A stretch of DNA of 64,000 bases from the NCBI GenBank assembly GCA_004794655.1, contig SMMW01000606.1, forward strand, positions 1,385,501-1,449,500, read 5' to 3'. Below are positions 1-11,870 of the stretch, in pieces (the stretch's first letter is position 1; the number at the start of each line of letters is the position of its first letter). The stretch comes from Marisa cornuarietis (Eukaryota > Mollusca > Gastropoda > Architaenioglossa > Ampullariidae). The position numbers and the translations under genes were made by a program. The notes beneath the pieces were generated by a model. The model was not told the DNA's origin and made no database searches. It worked only from the letters and a program-made list of their open reading frames with translations.

Positions 1-860
1 AACTGCTTCTAAAACCTTCAGGTGTATGTCCTATCCCTACTAAACAATGGTTTAATTCAGAAGCAGCTACTTAATCATAAAAAAACTGAGTTGCTTTAAT
101 AGACTTTTGTCAGGCGTTTGATATAGTTTTAAGAAACTATGAAATGTGTTACTAAGAAGTGCTTTAAAAGAAAATAATATTTTTAGTAATTTCAAATATA
201 ATGTAAAATCTAGACTGTCATAACAGGAACACCTAACTTGCAGACATATGGGGAACATGGTAGATTTCCTTTGTTAATGCGTCAGTCCAGTATATTGGAT
301 ATTTGCTCCATCTGCTAAGAATGGCACAGTGAAGAATCCAGAGGAAGGCCTATTTAATGATATCACTACTACACAAACAAAACAAGAGAACATGTTAACA
401 TGGTTATATGATATCTTTGTATAAATATGATATCTTTGTATAAATATGATTTTGGTATGGTAAAGGAATGTCAAGGCGCTGGAGATGATAAATTTGTTAC
501 AAATCCTGAAACAGACTGGTAGACTAGCTGACACCACCAGCAGTAGCATGATGATATTCAAAGCATTTCAAGATATTTTCCATATAATACATTCAATAAT
601 ATTATTTTAAGCAATTATCTTGTGTGGCTGAAAGGCAGAGGCATAAGAGATTGGTAAAGTTTAGAATGGGTATACAAGTTAATAAATGTTGATTACAGGA
701 TGAACTTTGATTACTATTAGTGTTTGTACCGGTGTGTTTACATAACTGTATGGTGTCGAATGGTTTAATGCATACCCCTACTTGTACCTGTGCATGTTTG
801 TGCTTATACATAATTCTATTGACTATTTACTTTTTACATATCTGTGTATATATGCATATG

Positions 861-963
861 CATGATTGTAATGGTTTGATGCATGTCTGTATTTACACCA
901 TGTGCATTATACATGATTCTAATGGGTTGATGTATGTCTGCATTTATACCATGTGTATTATAC
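861..963 (+). repeat. Two-unit tandem repeat, period about 51 bp
   Basis: A unit beginning CATGATTGTAATGG at 861 recurs as CATGATTCTAATGG at 912. The bases in between match closely, including the ATTTACACCATGTG / ATTTATACCATGTG segment. A more diverged related unit may lie upstream at about 725-800. Short minisatellite, no coding sign. Confidence 0.7.
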
Positions 964-1243
964 ATGCACCAGTAAAAGGCCCTCATGATTAAATAAATAT
1001 ATTATACACTGTGTATTATCAATTGGTACCCCCCTCAAATAATGCCTTTCACTAATACAGGTGTAGTTTGGCTATCCTGGGTTCATCTCTCATCTCGAGC
1101 ATGCTGCATCTACTTTCAGAGCTGGCTGCCTTGCCGTGATATAGGCTTTGTTGCTGGCTTGGCATAAAACACCAATACCCCCCGCCACCCATGAAATAGG
1201 GCCAGAAGCCTGAATCATTTAAAAAATATTGCATATCATATCA

Positions 1244-1500
1244 TATCTTAGCACCTTTAAGTCTAAATTCAAAACCTGTCTATTCAGAACAGTGACTTCA
1301 CTAAAACCTTGTCCTGACCATGAGCGTGCATAACACGTGTCTGTATTTCCTTTGTGTATGAGCAGGTGTCTGTTGTAGAAGTGAGCATGTATGTAAAGCG
1401 TGAATATGGGTGTATGGTTGTTGGTTAATTAGTTTACTTCTGTATATCATTACTTTGAAGTGCGCTGAACAGATTATTCAAAAAGTTCTATATAAATGTT
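1244..1500 (+). repeat. Probable 3' tail of an interspersed element
   Basis: The end of this stretch (AAAGTTCTATATAAATGTTA, around 1480-1500) has the look of the 3' tails of mollusc interspersed repeats, which often finish in a 'ctatataaatgtta' motif. The part near 1260 (ctaaattcaaaacctgtct) resembles the C-terminal reading of non-LTR reverse transcriptases (Lys-Leu-Lys-Thr type). No intact ORF. This is recognition by eye only. Confidence 0.3.
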
Positions 1501-3420
1501 AAATTATCACTGTGGTGATCACATCTGTCAAAAATGTTAAATGATGTTTTGCATGAGACGATTGTAGTTTGACTTTTTTGGACTCCACAAGTGGATCCAA
1601 ATATTTGATGCGTATAAAGGTGCATATAGAAGCTTGTAATTTTAATGCTCTTTGTATAATTGCACTGTGCAAAGAGCTATTAGATTTTAGATATGAATAT
1701 TGAATAAACATATATGAAGAAAAGTATATATGTTTGGTTCTTTATTAAATTTCTGTAATCTTAGTTGGTAAAGTTGCTTGGATCTTGACAGCAAATTTGT
1801 GAGAGAAAATAACAGTAAAGATCATGTGGAATAAAATCTGCTGATGAAATGGTAATGCAAGAAAACAAACAAAATACATAAAACTTAGCTCATGAACTTA
1901 ATAATAATAGATGATCTACATTACATCATTGTCACTTTTGTAAGAAAATAAAAATGTTGCATCATAACATCTGTAATCAAACTACCCATCATTACAGTGA
2001 CTAAAATATAAAAATATATATGCATAACAACAAAAGTGGTTTATTTTATGCATGATAAAGTGGTATGAGAAGATCAATTGTACATAAAATTGTGCTTGGG
2101 TGTTGCAGCAAATGTTATACACCCATAGAACCACACTGCCAAAAAGTGTTAAAAATGTTCATGAGAAAAGTACAATATGTATATTATGGTTATAATTTAA
2201 AACTTCAGCTTAAGGTATTTCTTTCCACTTAATATGTGCTCTTCCTTGGAAATGAGTCTTTCACAGCCAACTTTGTTAATTGTTTTAAGAATTTACCAAC
2301 CTGCCAAATACTAACTTTTTATTTTAGTTGACTGCAAGGCCACCTGTTTAGATTTCAAACCTTTTTTTTTACATGCAAGATAATGTATGACACTGCTTTT
2401 GTCTAATGACAAGTTTAACGATTAATTCTATCTGGCATCCTCTTGAATGGACCTGATTACCACATACACATTGTAAAATATCTTTAAATAAGGAATCTCA
2501 GAAAACCCAAACAAGGAAGGTCGAATTTATGTTGTATAAGTTCTTATTTTAAAAAAGCCTAACAAAACAATGAACATGCTAAAAAATATTAGTTCATTCG
2601 CTGAATGCTGCACACATAACTGTTTTCAATCAGTGGCATAATTGATCTAGTACACAGACGTAAATATCTCCTTTTAGCAGTGGAAGCATCCCAAATAAAA
2701 CATTCATGCAGGTATTATATAGGGATTTATAAAGTTGTGCTACTGTAATTTGAGAAACGGACTCTCTCAGTTGCCAATCGACAATTGTAATTCACGAGCG
2801 ATTTTAATCACAGATTCACAGTATCGCCGACACGGTACCTCGAGTCAATGTATACAGTTATTTACTGTTCTCTATATGTGGCGAAAAAGGTGCAAGTCCA
2901 GATCGAGTAGCTAAGGTAGAGTTTTATTGATAAACAGTGAGATCAAGACCAAACTAACCTTCGTTATTAAAACAAGCCGACCAAAACACTTTCTGTAAAC
3001 ACTAAGCAACAAACAACACTGAGGAATATCACGTGATACACAAGGTGAAACAACGAAAGAGGCTGAATGAATCTCGCACATAGGGAGGTAGGCCCCCTAT
3101 GCATAAAAAGTATACCAAAAGAACTTATCATATCGCCATACTTATACTTAACGCCGCTGTGTTGATCTGATTTTAGTAATCGTACAGTTATCGCAGTGAA
3201 CATAGGTTTGGGTTGCACTGACCTTTTATGGCATATTTTGCGTGCACTCCGATTGGCTGAATTTCCACCCCCCCTTACCTCAGGTGGGAAAAAGAATTCC
3301 GCGGCCGGGCCGCTGATTTTTTTTTTTTTTTTTTTTTCGTATACTTCCCGAGGGAAGGCAAAAACTTCGGAAGTCTTCGAAAGTGTGACGTCAGCGACCT
3401 TGACAGTCCTGGCTAAGCCA

Positions 3421-5410
3421 AACCTCGGGTTTCTGTCTTTGCCAGCTATGAAACCTTGTAATGGGGTTAAGCTCAACGATTCATAATCACTATAAAGGGC
3501 TGCACTAAGTAAATGGTGAGAGCCAAAGTAACTCAAGACCTGAAACTTATGGGTAGAGGTGAAATAAATGATGGCCCAAAACAACCGAGACGAGTAAAGC
3601 TGTTAAGTGTTATCAGTGGCGTACTGTCCGTGGACACGGGGGACTAGGCTAGTCCCTTAAGAGTCACAAGTAATCATTTTTTTATTTGACGATATTTTAC
3701 ATACAGCGTTTTAGAATTATTGAAAAGCGCCGGTGAAAAATGCGTCTTGCCTGTCTTCAGACCGTAGCCCCACCAAGCGCCTGCAGCACTCAGGGAACTA
3801 ACCTTCGCAGTCGCTACCGCGTTTCGTCTGCTGATGTAGATCACGTGGTCGTGAGGACGCCTGTGTTAGCGTCAGCTTGTCCCGTGTGTCAAGTTACGTG
3901 CAAAGTTTCTACTAAAGATCGACAGGCAAACTAACTTAATACCTAAAACTAATGACAGGTTAAGATGAAATAAATGATGGTTTAAAACAAGCGAGACGAT
4001 GTAGCGGTTATTGTAGCCTGTTAAATAGGTTAGTTTACACTCAACGATAACAATGTCTGTGTGGTGTAGTGGTTCTCAAATATGAATTCTCTGTCAAGCC
4101 TTTCTTGAAGACCCACTGATTACTAAGCGAAACCGTATAATCTCTCTGTGTCAAGTCATATCGATAGACACCTAGTTTCTACTATCATACATTGATATTG
4201 AAATATAGATATTTTACGCTCATAGGTGATAGTAATTGCTTTAGTTTAGTAATAACAGTTATTGCGTTTGAAAGAGGATATTTTTATTTTTTACATAGCG
4301 TGTAATCTAAAATACTTAACAGGTTACATCGTCTCGCTTGTTTTTGACTATTTCCCGTTTCTAACGTCATTTAACGCTTATATATGGTATCTACAAAATT
4401 ATCTGGTATTTTCACATAAATCATGATCTTATAATCAACATTATTATTAAACCTGATTTGTTCGTTGATTACTTGTATTACTATTTACGTAGTACGAGAT
4501 ACATATTGAGGCGGCAAGAGAAATGTAGGAAAACATGAAGCTTATCTCCCCCCCAGCCCTCACCCCCACCCCCCTATAGCTGGTCCCCAGTGGGAAATCT
4601 CACTGCACGCCACTGCACGTTATGGTCAGCAATATCTCCGTAGTCAGAAGGTTACATGCAGTGCCTCATATGTAACTTGCTTTGAGTTCAAATCTCGGGT
4701 AGATTTTTTGGGGGGTTGTTTTGGGATTTTTTGTTGTTGTTCCCTAATATGATGAATTCTCTGTCAAGCCCCTCATGAAGATACAATTGATTGTCAAGCA
4801 AAACCATATAATCAAGCCATGTAAAGTTTCTATAGTGTAGTGGTTGCATCTTCCTGCGGCACCATTTGAATTGTGTTAAAATCTAAGTGGGGTCTAGTTT
4901 TGATGTATTTTGTGTTTTGTTTAGTGAGTGTAAAATATCTAGATTTCGATATCAATATATGAGAGTAGAGATTAGGTAAGTGTCTATAGATATGACTTTA
5001 CACAGCTGGATTATATGGTTTCGCTTGGCAATCAATGGATCTTCTTGAAAGGCTTAACAAAGAATGCATCATATGAGAAAAAAAAAATCCCAAAACAAAT
5101 CCCCCCCCCAAAAAATACTACCTGAGATTTGAACACAAAACATGTCAAATATGAGGCACTGCATGTAACCATAACACTACGGAGACATTGCTGACCATAA
5201 TGTGTAATCTAACCTAATTAACAGCTTTACATCGTCTCAGTTGTTTTGTCCCATCATTTATTTCACCTCTACCCATCATAAGTTTCAGGTCTTGAGTTAC
5301 TTGGGCTCTCACCATTAATTTAATGCAGCCCTTTAAAGTGCTTATAAGCATCATTGAGCTTAGCCCGATAACAAGGTTTCATAGCTGCAAAACTTCTTAA
5401 GATTTCTAAA
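3421..5410. repeat. Nested ~2 kb inverted repeat with tRNA-like segments
   Basis: Outer arms: about 3421-3610 and the reverse complement of about 5220-5410 (shared cores TATGAAACCTTGT, GTGAGAGCC, ATTTCACCTCTACCCAT on the right arm, GAAATAAATGATGG). Inner arms: about 4615-4812 and the reverse complement of about 4999-5205, sharing ATGGTCAGCAAT and ATGCAGTGCCTCATAT. A further pair links about 4060-4210 with the reverse complement of about 4930-5060. Segments such as GTGTAGTGGTT with a downstream GTTCAAATCTC look like tRNA A- and B-box promoters, so parts may derive from tRNA-type SINEs. The whole is probably a foldback element or several nested insertions; arms are diverged, so it is not recent. 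Confidence 0.65.
3614..4615. mobile_element. Possible ~1 kb DNA element inside the inverted repeat
   Basis: The left end reads CAGTGGCGTACTG (3614) and the right end CACTGCACGCCACTG (to 4615), so the termini CAGTGGCGT and ACGCCACTG are inverted copies. The same terminal motif bounds the clearer MITE at 6427-6579. A matching 5-bp target duplication is not clean (GTTAT lies at 3609-3613 but at 4619-4623 on the right, three bases beyond the terminus), so the borders are uncertain. No transposase ORF seen. Confidence 0.35.
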
Positions 5411-5645
5411 AATATTAGCATTATAAGGCCAAGGTCAATGACCACAGGTTTATTACCACAAGGAGGGGTGAGAAAACAGGATTTTATACTATTTTCAAAT
5501 AGAGCAATTAAAGCTATATAACAGGTGCACCATGCAGAGAAAGAACTGTGTGTGAACCTGCAATAGCCTATCTTTAAAGTTCAAACCATAGCACCACCTG
5601 AGTTAGTCTAATGAATACTCCATTAACTTTGTAAAAAAGTGTTAG

Positions 5646-6885
5646 TTACGACCACCATCTACCAGTAGTTGGTTTAATGCGCAGATGTCGCCCACCATCC
5701 CTGTCCCTTGCACTAATAAACCATTTACAAGCTACAATATTCATTTCCACTTCTAAGGCTTGTGGAAATGTTTTCCAGACTGCAGCTGTAATTTGAAAGG
5801 AAAAAAACCAACTTTATACAAAGACAGAAAACAATCAGCAAAGTTCTATCCTCTGATATAAATGAGAAAAAAGGTCCCAACAACAGAAGCTGTAACTGGG
5901 GGGAAAAACACCACTGTATGTATCCCAAACTCAGCAAACTACTGTTATTGTGAAGTAGTTTGGGGATAAATTCCCTCACTCTTAAATATACTGTATGTTT
6001 TTTTCTGTACTTTATCTTTTGCACTCATTGATAAATCAAACATAAGTTTGAGGTACCTACCCGCTGTAAGCCACGTCAGTTGATCAAACTATTAAATATT
6101 TACATTTCTTATGATATTTCATTATCTATATGCTTTTATGACAATACTGATGCAGTGCAAAACAATTTCAATGTTAAATTTTCACATGCTGGAAATATTT
6201 TGCACAAACACAGTAAAGCAAACCCACTCATCATTATTCCTCATACTTGAGTGTATTGTAATGTTTTTTTCCCCTTGGCTCCAGTGAAATTGTACTGGAG
6301 TGCAAGGGGTGTTGAAAATTGTCTCCTTAACATGCTGTGCACCAACGTGGCAACGCTATCCCCCTGATGCGGGAGAAATTCTTATCTTAAAAAGTAAGTA
6401 AAATGCTACAATACTGAGGTATGTGACAGTGGCGTAGGAAGATGCTCAGCTTTAGGTGTGGTGGGGAGCTCCATGCGGACAATGAATGACGTTCACATTC
6501 TTGCCTTCCCAGAATCAGTTTTTTGGGGGGGAGGGGCTGCTGTCCCCCTTACCCCCACCCCCCGGTTCCGACGCCATTGTGTGACCAAAAGCTCATAGTA
6601 ATGCATGCCGTCAAGGCACTGTTATGCAGAATTAAGATGCCCTTAAAGATGGTTATGTAGTGATCTTGAAAAAAAACCCAGTGACATCTATATTAAGTAA
6701 ATGAAAACATACCATTTTCTTTTTCATATCACGATCCTCCAGATCCTCCTCTAGTCTTTGCAAATCTTCCTCTGTCTTCAGAGGAAAGGAAAAATTGTTA
6801 GGTGCTCTTTCACCTATGTGTTGGTTGTCATTGCTACAGCTGAGCAGCAGCTGCTTCAGCTCTTGCTGCTCCATCTTTATCTCTT
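5646..6885 (-). CDS. DUF4806-like gene, partial (three candidate exons)
   Basis: Function of the family is unknown; members are common, often multi-copy, in invertebrates. Three minus-strand exons are proposed. Exon at 6885-6713 follows ATTTTAG and ends ATG|GTATGT; it encodes a Gln/Leu-rich start and then FPLKTEEDLQRLEEDLEDRD, typical of the start of DUF4806. Exon at 6363-6247 (CATCAG| to CAA|GTATGA, phase 0 to 0) encodes a GGDSV-like segment and then LALQYNFTGAKGKK, the most diagnostic part. Exon at 5785-5646 (ACAG|) encodes an AVWKTF...ACKWFISARDRD segment and a TAA stop. The first two join in phase; the third needs a phase-1 donor, so an intermediate exon is probably missed or the gene is decayed. 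A candidate first exon lies at 10111-10061 (see its own entry). A MITE sits in the intron between the first two exons. Confidence 0.5.
6427..6579. mobile_element. 153-bp MITE with 5-bp target-site duplication
   Basis: Termini are CAGTGGCGTAGGAA (6427-6440) and TTCCGACGCCATTG (6566-6579), inverted copies matching at 12 of 14 bases. They are flanked on both sides by TGTGA (6422-6426 and 6580-6584), a 5-bp target duplication. The interior is G/C-rich with long G and C runs and has no ORF. Non-autonomous DNA transposon; the superfamily is not assigned. Confidence 0.7.
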
Positions 6886-9800
6886 CTAAAATTTTAAAGA
6901 TTCATTTCAGTGCTCTGTCTACACCTTAAACAAAACCATTTCATATATAACATGTGCATGTGGGGTCTTGCAGATAAAGACAAAAATCTTCACAAAAGAA
7001 TACTACTTTTTGACTTGGTCACAATATAGCTTTTCCGTGATCAATTGTGTACACGTGATTCTCTTAAACTTTTGATGGGTTTGTTTTAAATAATAGTTAA
7101 TATTGTCTCAGTCTCATTGTTTATCAATGAAAGTGCACCTTAGATAGTCTAGACTTGTTCTCTTTTTGCGATAAAGGGAGGAGAGTGACTGCAGTAAAAC
7201 ATGAAATGAGTTGAAGCATTTGCGATACTACATTCACAAACAACCATGTGAGCTTAAACAGTTTTTGGTTGGAAGCAGCAGCTGATTATAGTCCTACAAA
7301 TTAGTAAACAGGTTTTATTAAACCAATAACTATGTTCGTATCTATAAAGTTCCACATTTTTGTTGAGATCATCAAATCTTAAGTTTACAAAATTACATGC
7401 ATCTCGCTTCAAAAAGGATTTGAAATTTGACACTTCAATAATGACACATGAAATTAACAAGGGGGTAATATAAATAAATTGTTAAAACTAATTTTTCATG
7501 CAGATATTAACATTGATAAAGTTATAGACAAGATAATATATCCAAAAAAATAAGTTTTTATAATAAAAATATGAACAGTTATGTTTTAAGTGTTTGAGGT
7601 ATAAAACAATTATTTTCAGCCATTGTTTTGTTAGGTATATGCGACATTCAAATATGAATTTAACATTATTGGTTTCAGTTTTCTGAGCATGCATTTGCTG
7701 ATTCATTTTTGAGATATTTTACAATGAGCATGTGATACTCATGTCCATTTAAGAGAATACCAAATGGAATGTGGGTGATTTTTTTTTTAATTTGTAAAAT
7801 AATAATAATGCAAGATTTGTAAGCGCAAACTCACACTCATGTGGAGCATTCTCATAGTGCTTGAGAACAAGACATGGACAACATATGAGGGACAGAGAAA
7901 CAAACAAATTACATGCAAATGATGAAAGGATAAACAACAGTAATGATGATGATTAAAAGACAAATACACAAAATACAAAGAGGAACCAAGTAACAAGGAC
8001 TAAGAATATTATGATTTTGAAAAGGAAGATGAGTAGGGAAGCAACGATAAACAGAATCAGAAAATGGGGAAAAGGGTTTGACAAAGGAATAGCCTTGTGT
8101 GGACTGTTGTTACAAGTAATGCTTAAGGAAGAAGTGTATTTTCAGTGCACATTTAAATGATTTAGTTGTGGGTAGGTGGCGGATATGGAAAGGGAGAGAG
8201 TTAAATTGTTTTGCTGCACAGTAGCTGAAAATCCTGTGACCATATGTTTTTGTTCTGGTGACAGTACTAGCTAGGAATTTATAATAGACAATTCAAGAAA
8301 AATAATCAGAGAACTTCAATGAGTTGTCATTATGCAAAAGCAGTATGACATCTCACTTAAAGCAAACAAACTAAACTTTCACTACCCTTTCACTAAACTT
8401 CAGAAAACTAATAAGATAAATATTAGTATAAAGATACATAAAGGGGGCACTGCAGTGAAGTGAAGGTGTGAAATACTTCCTATGAAGAGTTCTTAAGTAC
8501 CATCAAAATATAAATTCATCGATCTTATTTATTTTAGTTTTATTTTAAACTCTTTTAGGACTGATTGTGTGGCTGGTTGGTTGTATTTTCACTGGGTTAG
8601 TAACTGTGAAAATTACATATTAAGCCACACTGACACTCTTAACAGGTGCCAGATTCTGTTTGGGAAGAAACATTTTATGTTGGCAAATATAAGCTTGATG
8701 CACATTTCTCGTAAGCATTTGGTAATGGATGTGTGGTTATTCAACTTCTGCAATAACACTAGAATAAATCCTATGTTCTGCCATTTATTTTGTTTGAATG
8801 ATGCCTAATTTATTTATCATTTTCTTGGGAGTTTGTTAATAGAATATTTTACAAATGATTCAATTGTCCAAGATTGATTAATTCAAAATATAACTTATAA
8901 TTCTGACTTTTTTCCACATACAAAAAACTTTGCATTGTAACAATAGTAACTGTATACTGAGAGAGCAAATCATGTGGTAGTGGAGGTGATGTAAACGCTT
9001 TCAGTGTCCAAGCATGAAACACTACCCACCCCCACCCCCAAAAAATCATTATGATTGTGGTAGTAGCACTCTGCATTTTCAAAAGTGAGCACACTGCAGC
9101 AGACCACAATGACCTATGAAGATGTGGAGGTTGGTAATTTTGTGCAAAGACAATATCACCCCACTGCCTGAGTTAAATCAGCTATGGCCTTATTGTCCCA
9201 AGTGAGACTACATTATCATAACACTTAAAGTGAATTGTCCCAGGTCCAAAAGACTGGTCTGGGCGAGATGACAAATATCGATTGGCCATTTAAAGCTGGC
9301 TGTCAAGTTATTCTGGAATTTAAATGACAGTATTTGGTTACTCTTTAGTTGAAGTTGGAGGTGTTAAATAAAAATGCACAGATGTTGCGCTGGTATTTTG
9401 GATCTTGTCTATGCACACACAGAAACATGCAGATATGTGCAGAGAGTAGCGGTCTGTACACAGGTCAATCCACTGTGTTCTGAATACATTTCCAAGATTC
9501 TTCAGAAGTGGTATTCACAACACTGTGTCATTACAGAATATAGTAAGATGTGCAACACCTCTGCCTATAATAATAATAATCATAGAGTGAATTAGCATAG
9601 TACGTTTCTCAGCTGCAAAGTCGATTATTTGTGCAAAAAAGTCAAACTACAAATTGAAAATAAATAGCACATCTTGAAATACAGACCAAATATATCATAA
9701 CAGTTATACAGAGACAGAATCGGACAGAAATAGAAGGCAAAAGAAAAAATACGAACCTCCAAACTAAAGAATAAATGATGACATAAACTTTACTTTTAAA

Positions 9801-10060
9801 AATTGTTTAAAAAAGAAAATATGCCATTGTAGTATGTTCTCTGGATGAGTATTGCCAAGCAACCATTTTTGTTTAGCAAAATTGTGGCAGAAATTTGCGT
9901 GGCTCTGTATGAAGCAGGCGACTGAGTTTGCATATGTATAGTCTGCGAACAACGTACGGCTCTGCTTGTAACATTTGACGTTAATTGCTACTTGTGTCAT
10001 CGGTGATCGAGGAACAGCTTTCTTATAGGTGGTTTTGCGACGCCATAACAAAAATGGCTT
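6886..10060. other. No gene recognised; AT-rich, possible old repeat at 7.8-8.26 kb
   Basis: I find no exon that I can defend. Around 7.8-8.26 kb the phrasing (atttagttgtgggtaggtgg..., gagagagttaaattgttttgctgcacagtagc) resembles a dispersed mollusc repeat that I have seen in many contexts, but I cannot set borders. Could be the intron of the DUF4806-like gene if the candidate first exon at 10.1 kb is real. Confidence 0.4.
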
Positions 10061-10111
10061 ACCTGTAGGCGGAGCTATGCAAATTAGTGACGTCACTATT
10101 ACGTTACTCAT
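10061..10111 (-). CDS. Candidate first coding exon (weak)
   Basis: On the minus strand an ATG at 10111 opens a 16-codon stretch (begins MSNVIVTSL, ends APPT plus one base) that stops at a strong donor, CTACAG|GTAAGC. The leftover single base is in the right phase to join the exon at 6885 (which needs one leading base), giving a Glu codon. This is the only support, plus the promoter-like motifs that overlap it, so it may be coincidence. Confidence 0.2.
10077..10097. promoter_or_regulatory. Octamer next to a palindromic CRE
   Basis: ATGCAAAT (10077-10084), the POU-factor octamer, is followed two bases later by the 12-base palindrome AGTGACGTCACT (10086-10097), which contains the full CRE TGACGTCA bound by CREB/ATF factors. 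The motif pair is visible directly; promoter activity is an inference. A CT-rich run follows at about 10115-10133. Confidence 0.35.
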
Positions 10112-10613
10112 CTTCTGCTCTCTCTCTCTCTCGCTAAACTCCCCTCATATCGTCTCCTCCATCTTCTTCTAATCCTTCCTCCAATTATTCCGAGAAATAA
10201 TATCCAGAAATGAACAAAATTTTTCCTGAAGTCGCCATCCCCATCTTCTTCAAATCCTTCCTCCACTTTTTCCGAGAAATAATATCCAAAAATATACAGA
10301 ATTTCTCCTTGTCACTTCTACATCCATCCAAAACTTCTTTCTGCTATACTTTCCAGACTCTACACCTCTCAACCTTTCCTTGAATTCCACAATTGCACCA
10401 CAAATTTTCGCGAAATTTCCACCCACACTCGGCATCTTCAATCCTCTCGAATTTCTATCGTCTGCTCACATCAAACCAAAACTTTTCCGCGCCAAATATC
10501 ACATGACTAAAACCAGCCAATACTTTAACGACTAAAATCAGCCATTAACACAACTCCATGTCAATCACCATCACGTCACTCGAACAGTCTTCAACATTTG
10601 TCCTCTACAATAA

Positions 10614-10672
10614 AACCTAACCCTAACCCACACCCATAACCCTAACCATAACCCAAACCCAAACCCTAACCC
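10614..10672. repeat. Degenerate interstitial telomere-like CCCTAA tract
   Basis: About ten imperfect units of CCCTAA/CCCATAA/CCCAAA occur in a row, the complement of the animal telomere repeat TTAGGG. The divergence between units shows that it is old and internal, not a chromosome end. Confidence 0.75.
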
Positions 10673-10813
10673 CACTTCATAAATCATACACAACACCAAC
10701 CAATGCCCAACCTCACACCCCTCTCAACTATCGATCCTACCCGGTCTCCCCTCCCACAAAATAGCACAGCCCGCCGTGACCTAGTAAAACCTCCTATAGG
10801 AAAGTTCTGCCGG

Positions 10814-10940
10814 TGATCGATTTGTCTTTTGGGGCTAGGACGATCTTGCTTTTGGTGTTGAAACGATGTGGTCTTAATTGGGACGATATGCATGGTCATG
10901 GCTGGGACGATTTGACTCACGCGTTGGGGCGAAATGACCG
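10814..10940 (+). repeat. Six-unit ~23-bp degenerate repeat centred on CGAT
   Basis: CGAT (CGAA in the last) recurs at 10818, 10841, 10864, 10884, 10908 and 10930, spacing 20-24 bp, mostly in the form GGACGATNTG followed by a TTGG-type spacer. It lies in a CpG-rich block. Could be part of an interspersed element or a cluster of binding sites. Confidence 0.6.
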
Positions 10941-11423
10941 GTGACCTAGGACGCTGACCTACAAGGGAGAAAACCTGTGTCAACACACGCCTGAAGCCTT
11001 GACTTTCGGCTTCACAGGTCACGAACCTGTACGAGCCAAATATTCTCTGACACACGACTAACAGACCACGAATGATGTGTGGGAGTCTTGCATGCTACAC
11101 AAATAAGGCGACAAGCGGTTAATAACTGTACAGAGTTGAGACGCAACGGTCGTGCGGACACACACGTCAACACATTTCATGGCTCTGAGTCAGACTCAAC
11201 GACAGCGGTTCGGGATTAGATGTTACCCTCACTGTCGACACCACCGCCTTAGGCTACCAGTGTCGACTGTCATATCCTCATATCTTCGTCAATTACGCAG
11301 TCATTTCACTACTCATCTCTTCCTTACCCACATAATCCAAAGTCTCCTGTAAACAATAATAATTGAGAAATCAATATCTCAACGCCTTGTACAACATGTT
11401 TCGTTGTAGAAGACACATTAGAG

Positions 11424-11870
11424 CAAGTTGTCTTTTTGCGGGCTGGTCTCAGAATTCTAAGCTATGCAGCGGGCCGGTAAAATACCCAAAATCCACGCCA
11501 GATGACTACACAACAAACCAAGTGATAATGAAATGGACAACAAATGAGATAACAGCGTTCACTTATCGAATTTCTTGTGTACAATGAAGCTGTTTGAATT
11601 CGCTCACAATAAATCTTTAAAACCAGTCTTTCCTTTGAAGGCAGCCGCCTCTCTCTAACGACTCCATCAGACATGTTAGCTGTGTCATTTGTTATCTTTG
11701 TCTGTGTTAGAATGTTACGGACTGCCGATTTCTAACGCTGTTGTAGCTGATAAATTAAATTTCAATCAAATTAACCTAGGCTGAATAAAAGGATGAAAAC
11801 AAGTGTTCTTCACATCTTGGCAGACGGGCTGGTTCAAAGACGTCCGCGGGCCGTAGTTTGCCCACCCCTG
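11424..11870. mobile_element. hAT-type MITE with 8-bp target-site duplication
   Basis: The right end, read on the minus strand, begins CAGGGGTGGGCAAACTACGG, a well-known hAT terminal sequence seen in many animals. The left end (CAAGTTGTCTTTTTGCGGGC, from 11424) is a diverged partner. CATTAGAG flanks both sides (11416-11423 and 11871-11878), the 8-bp duplication expected of hAT transposition. At 447 bp with no transposase ORF it is non-autonomous. Confidence 0.8.

Larger units (their letters stand above)
1..5645. other. Intergenic, repeat-rich, no gene recognised
   Basis: I see no open reading frame with protein-family character and no convincing exon pair here. The stretch is AT-rich and holds a short tandem repeat near 0.8-0.96 kb, a LINE/SINE-like 3' tail near 1.25-1.5 kb, and the nested inverted repeat at 3.42-5.41 kb, all listed separately. 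The remaining sequence (1.5-3.4 kb) shows nothing that I can name. Confidence 0.6.

Noticed and set aside
2967..3584. 205-codon minus-strand ORF with a poly-Lys run
   Set aside because: It crosses a T homopolymer and the outer arm of the inverted repeat; no family resemblance.
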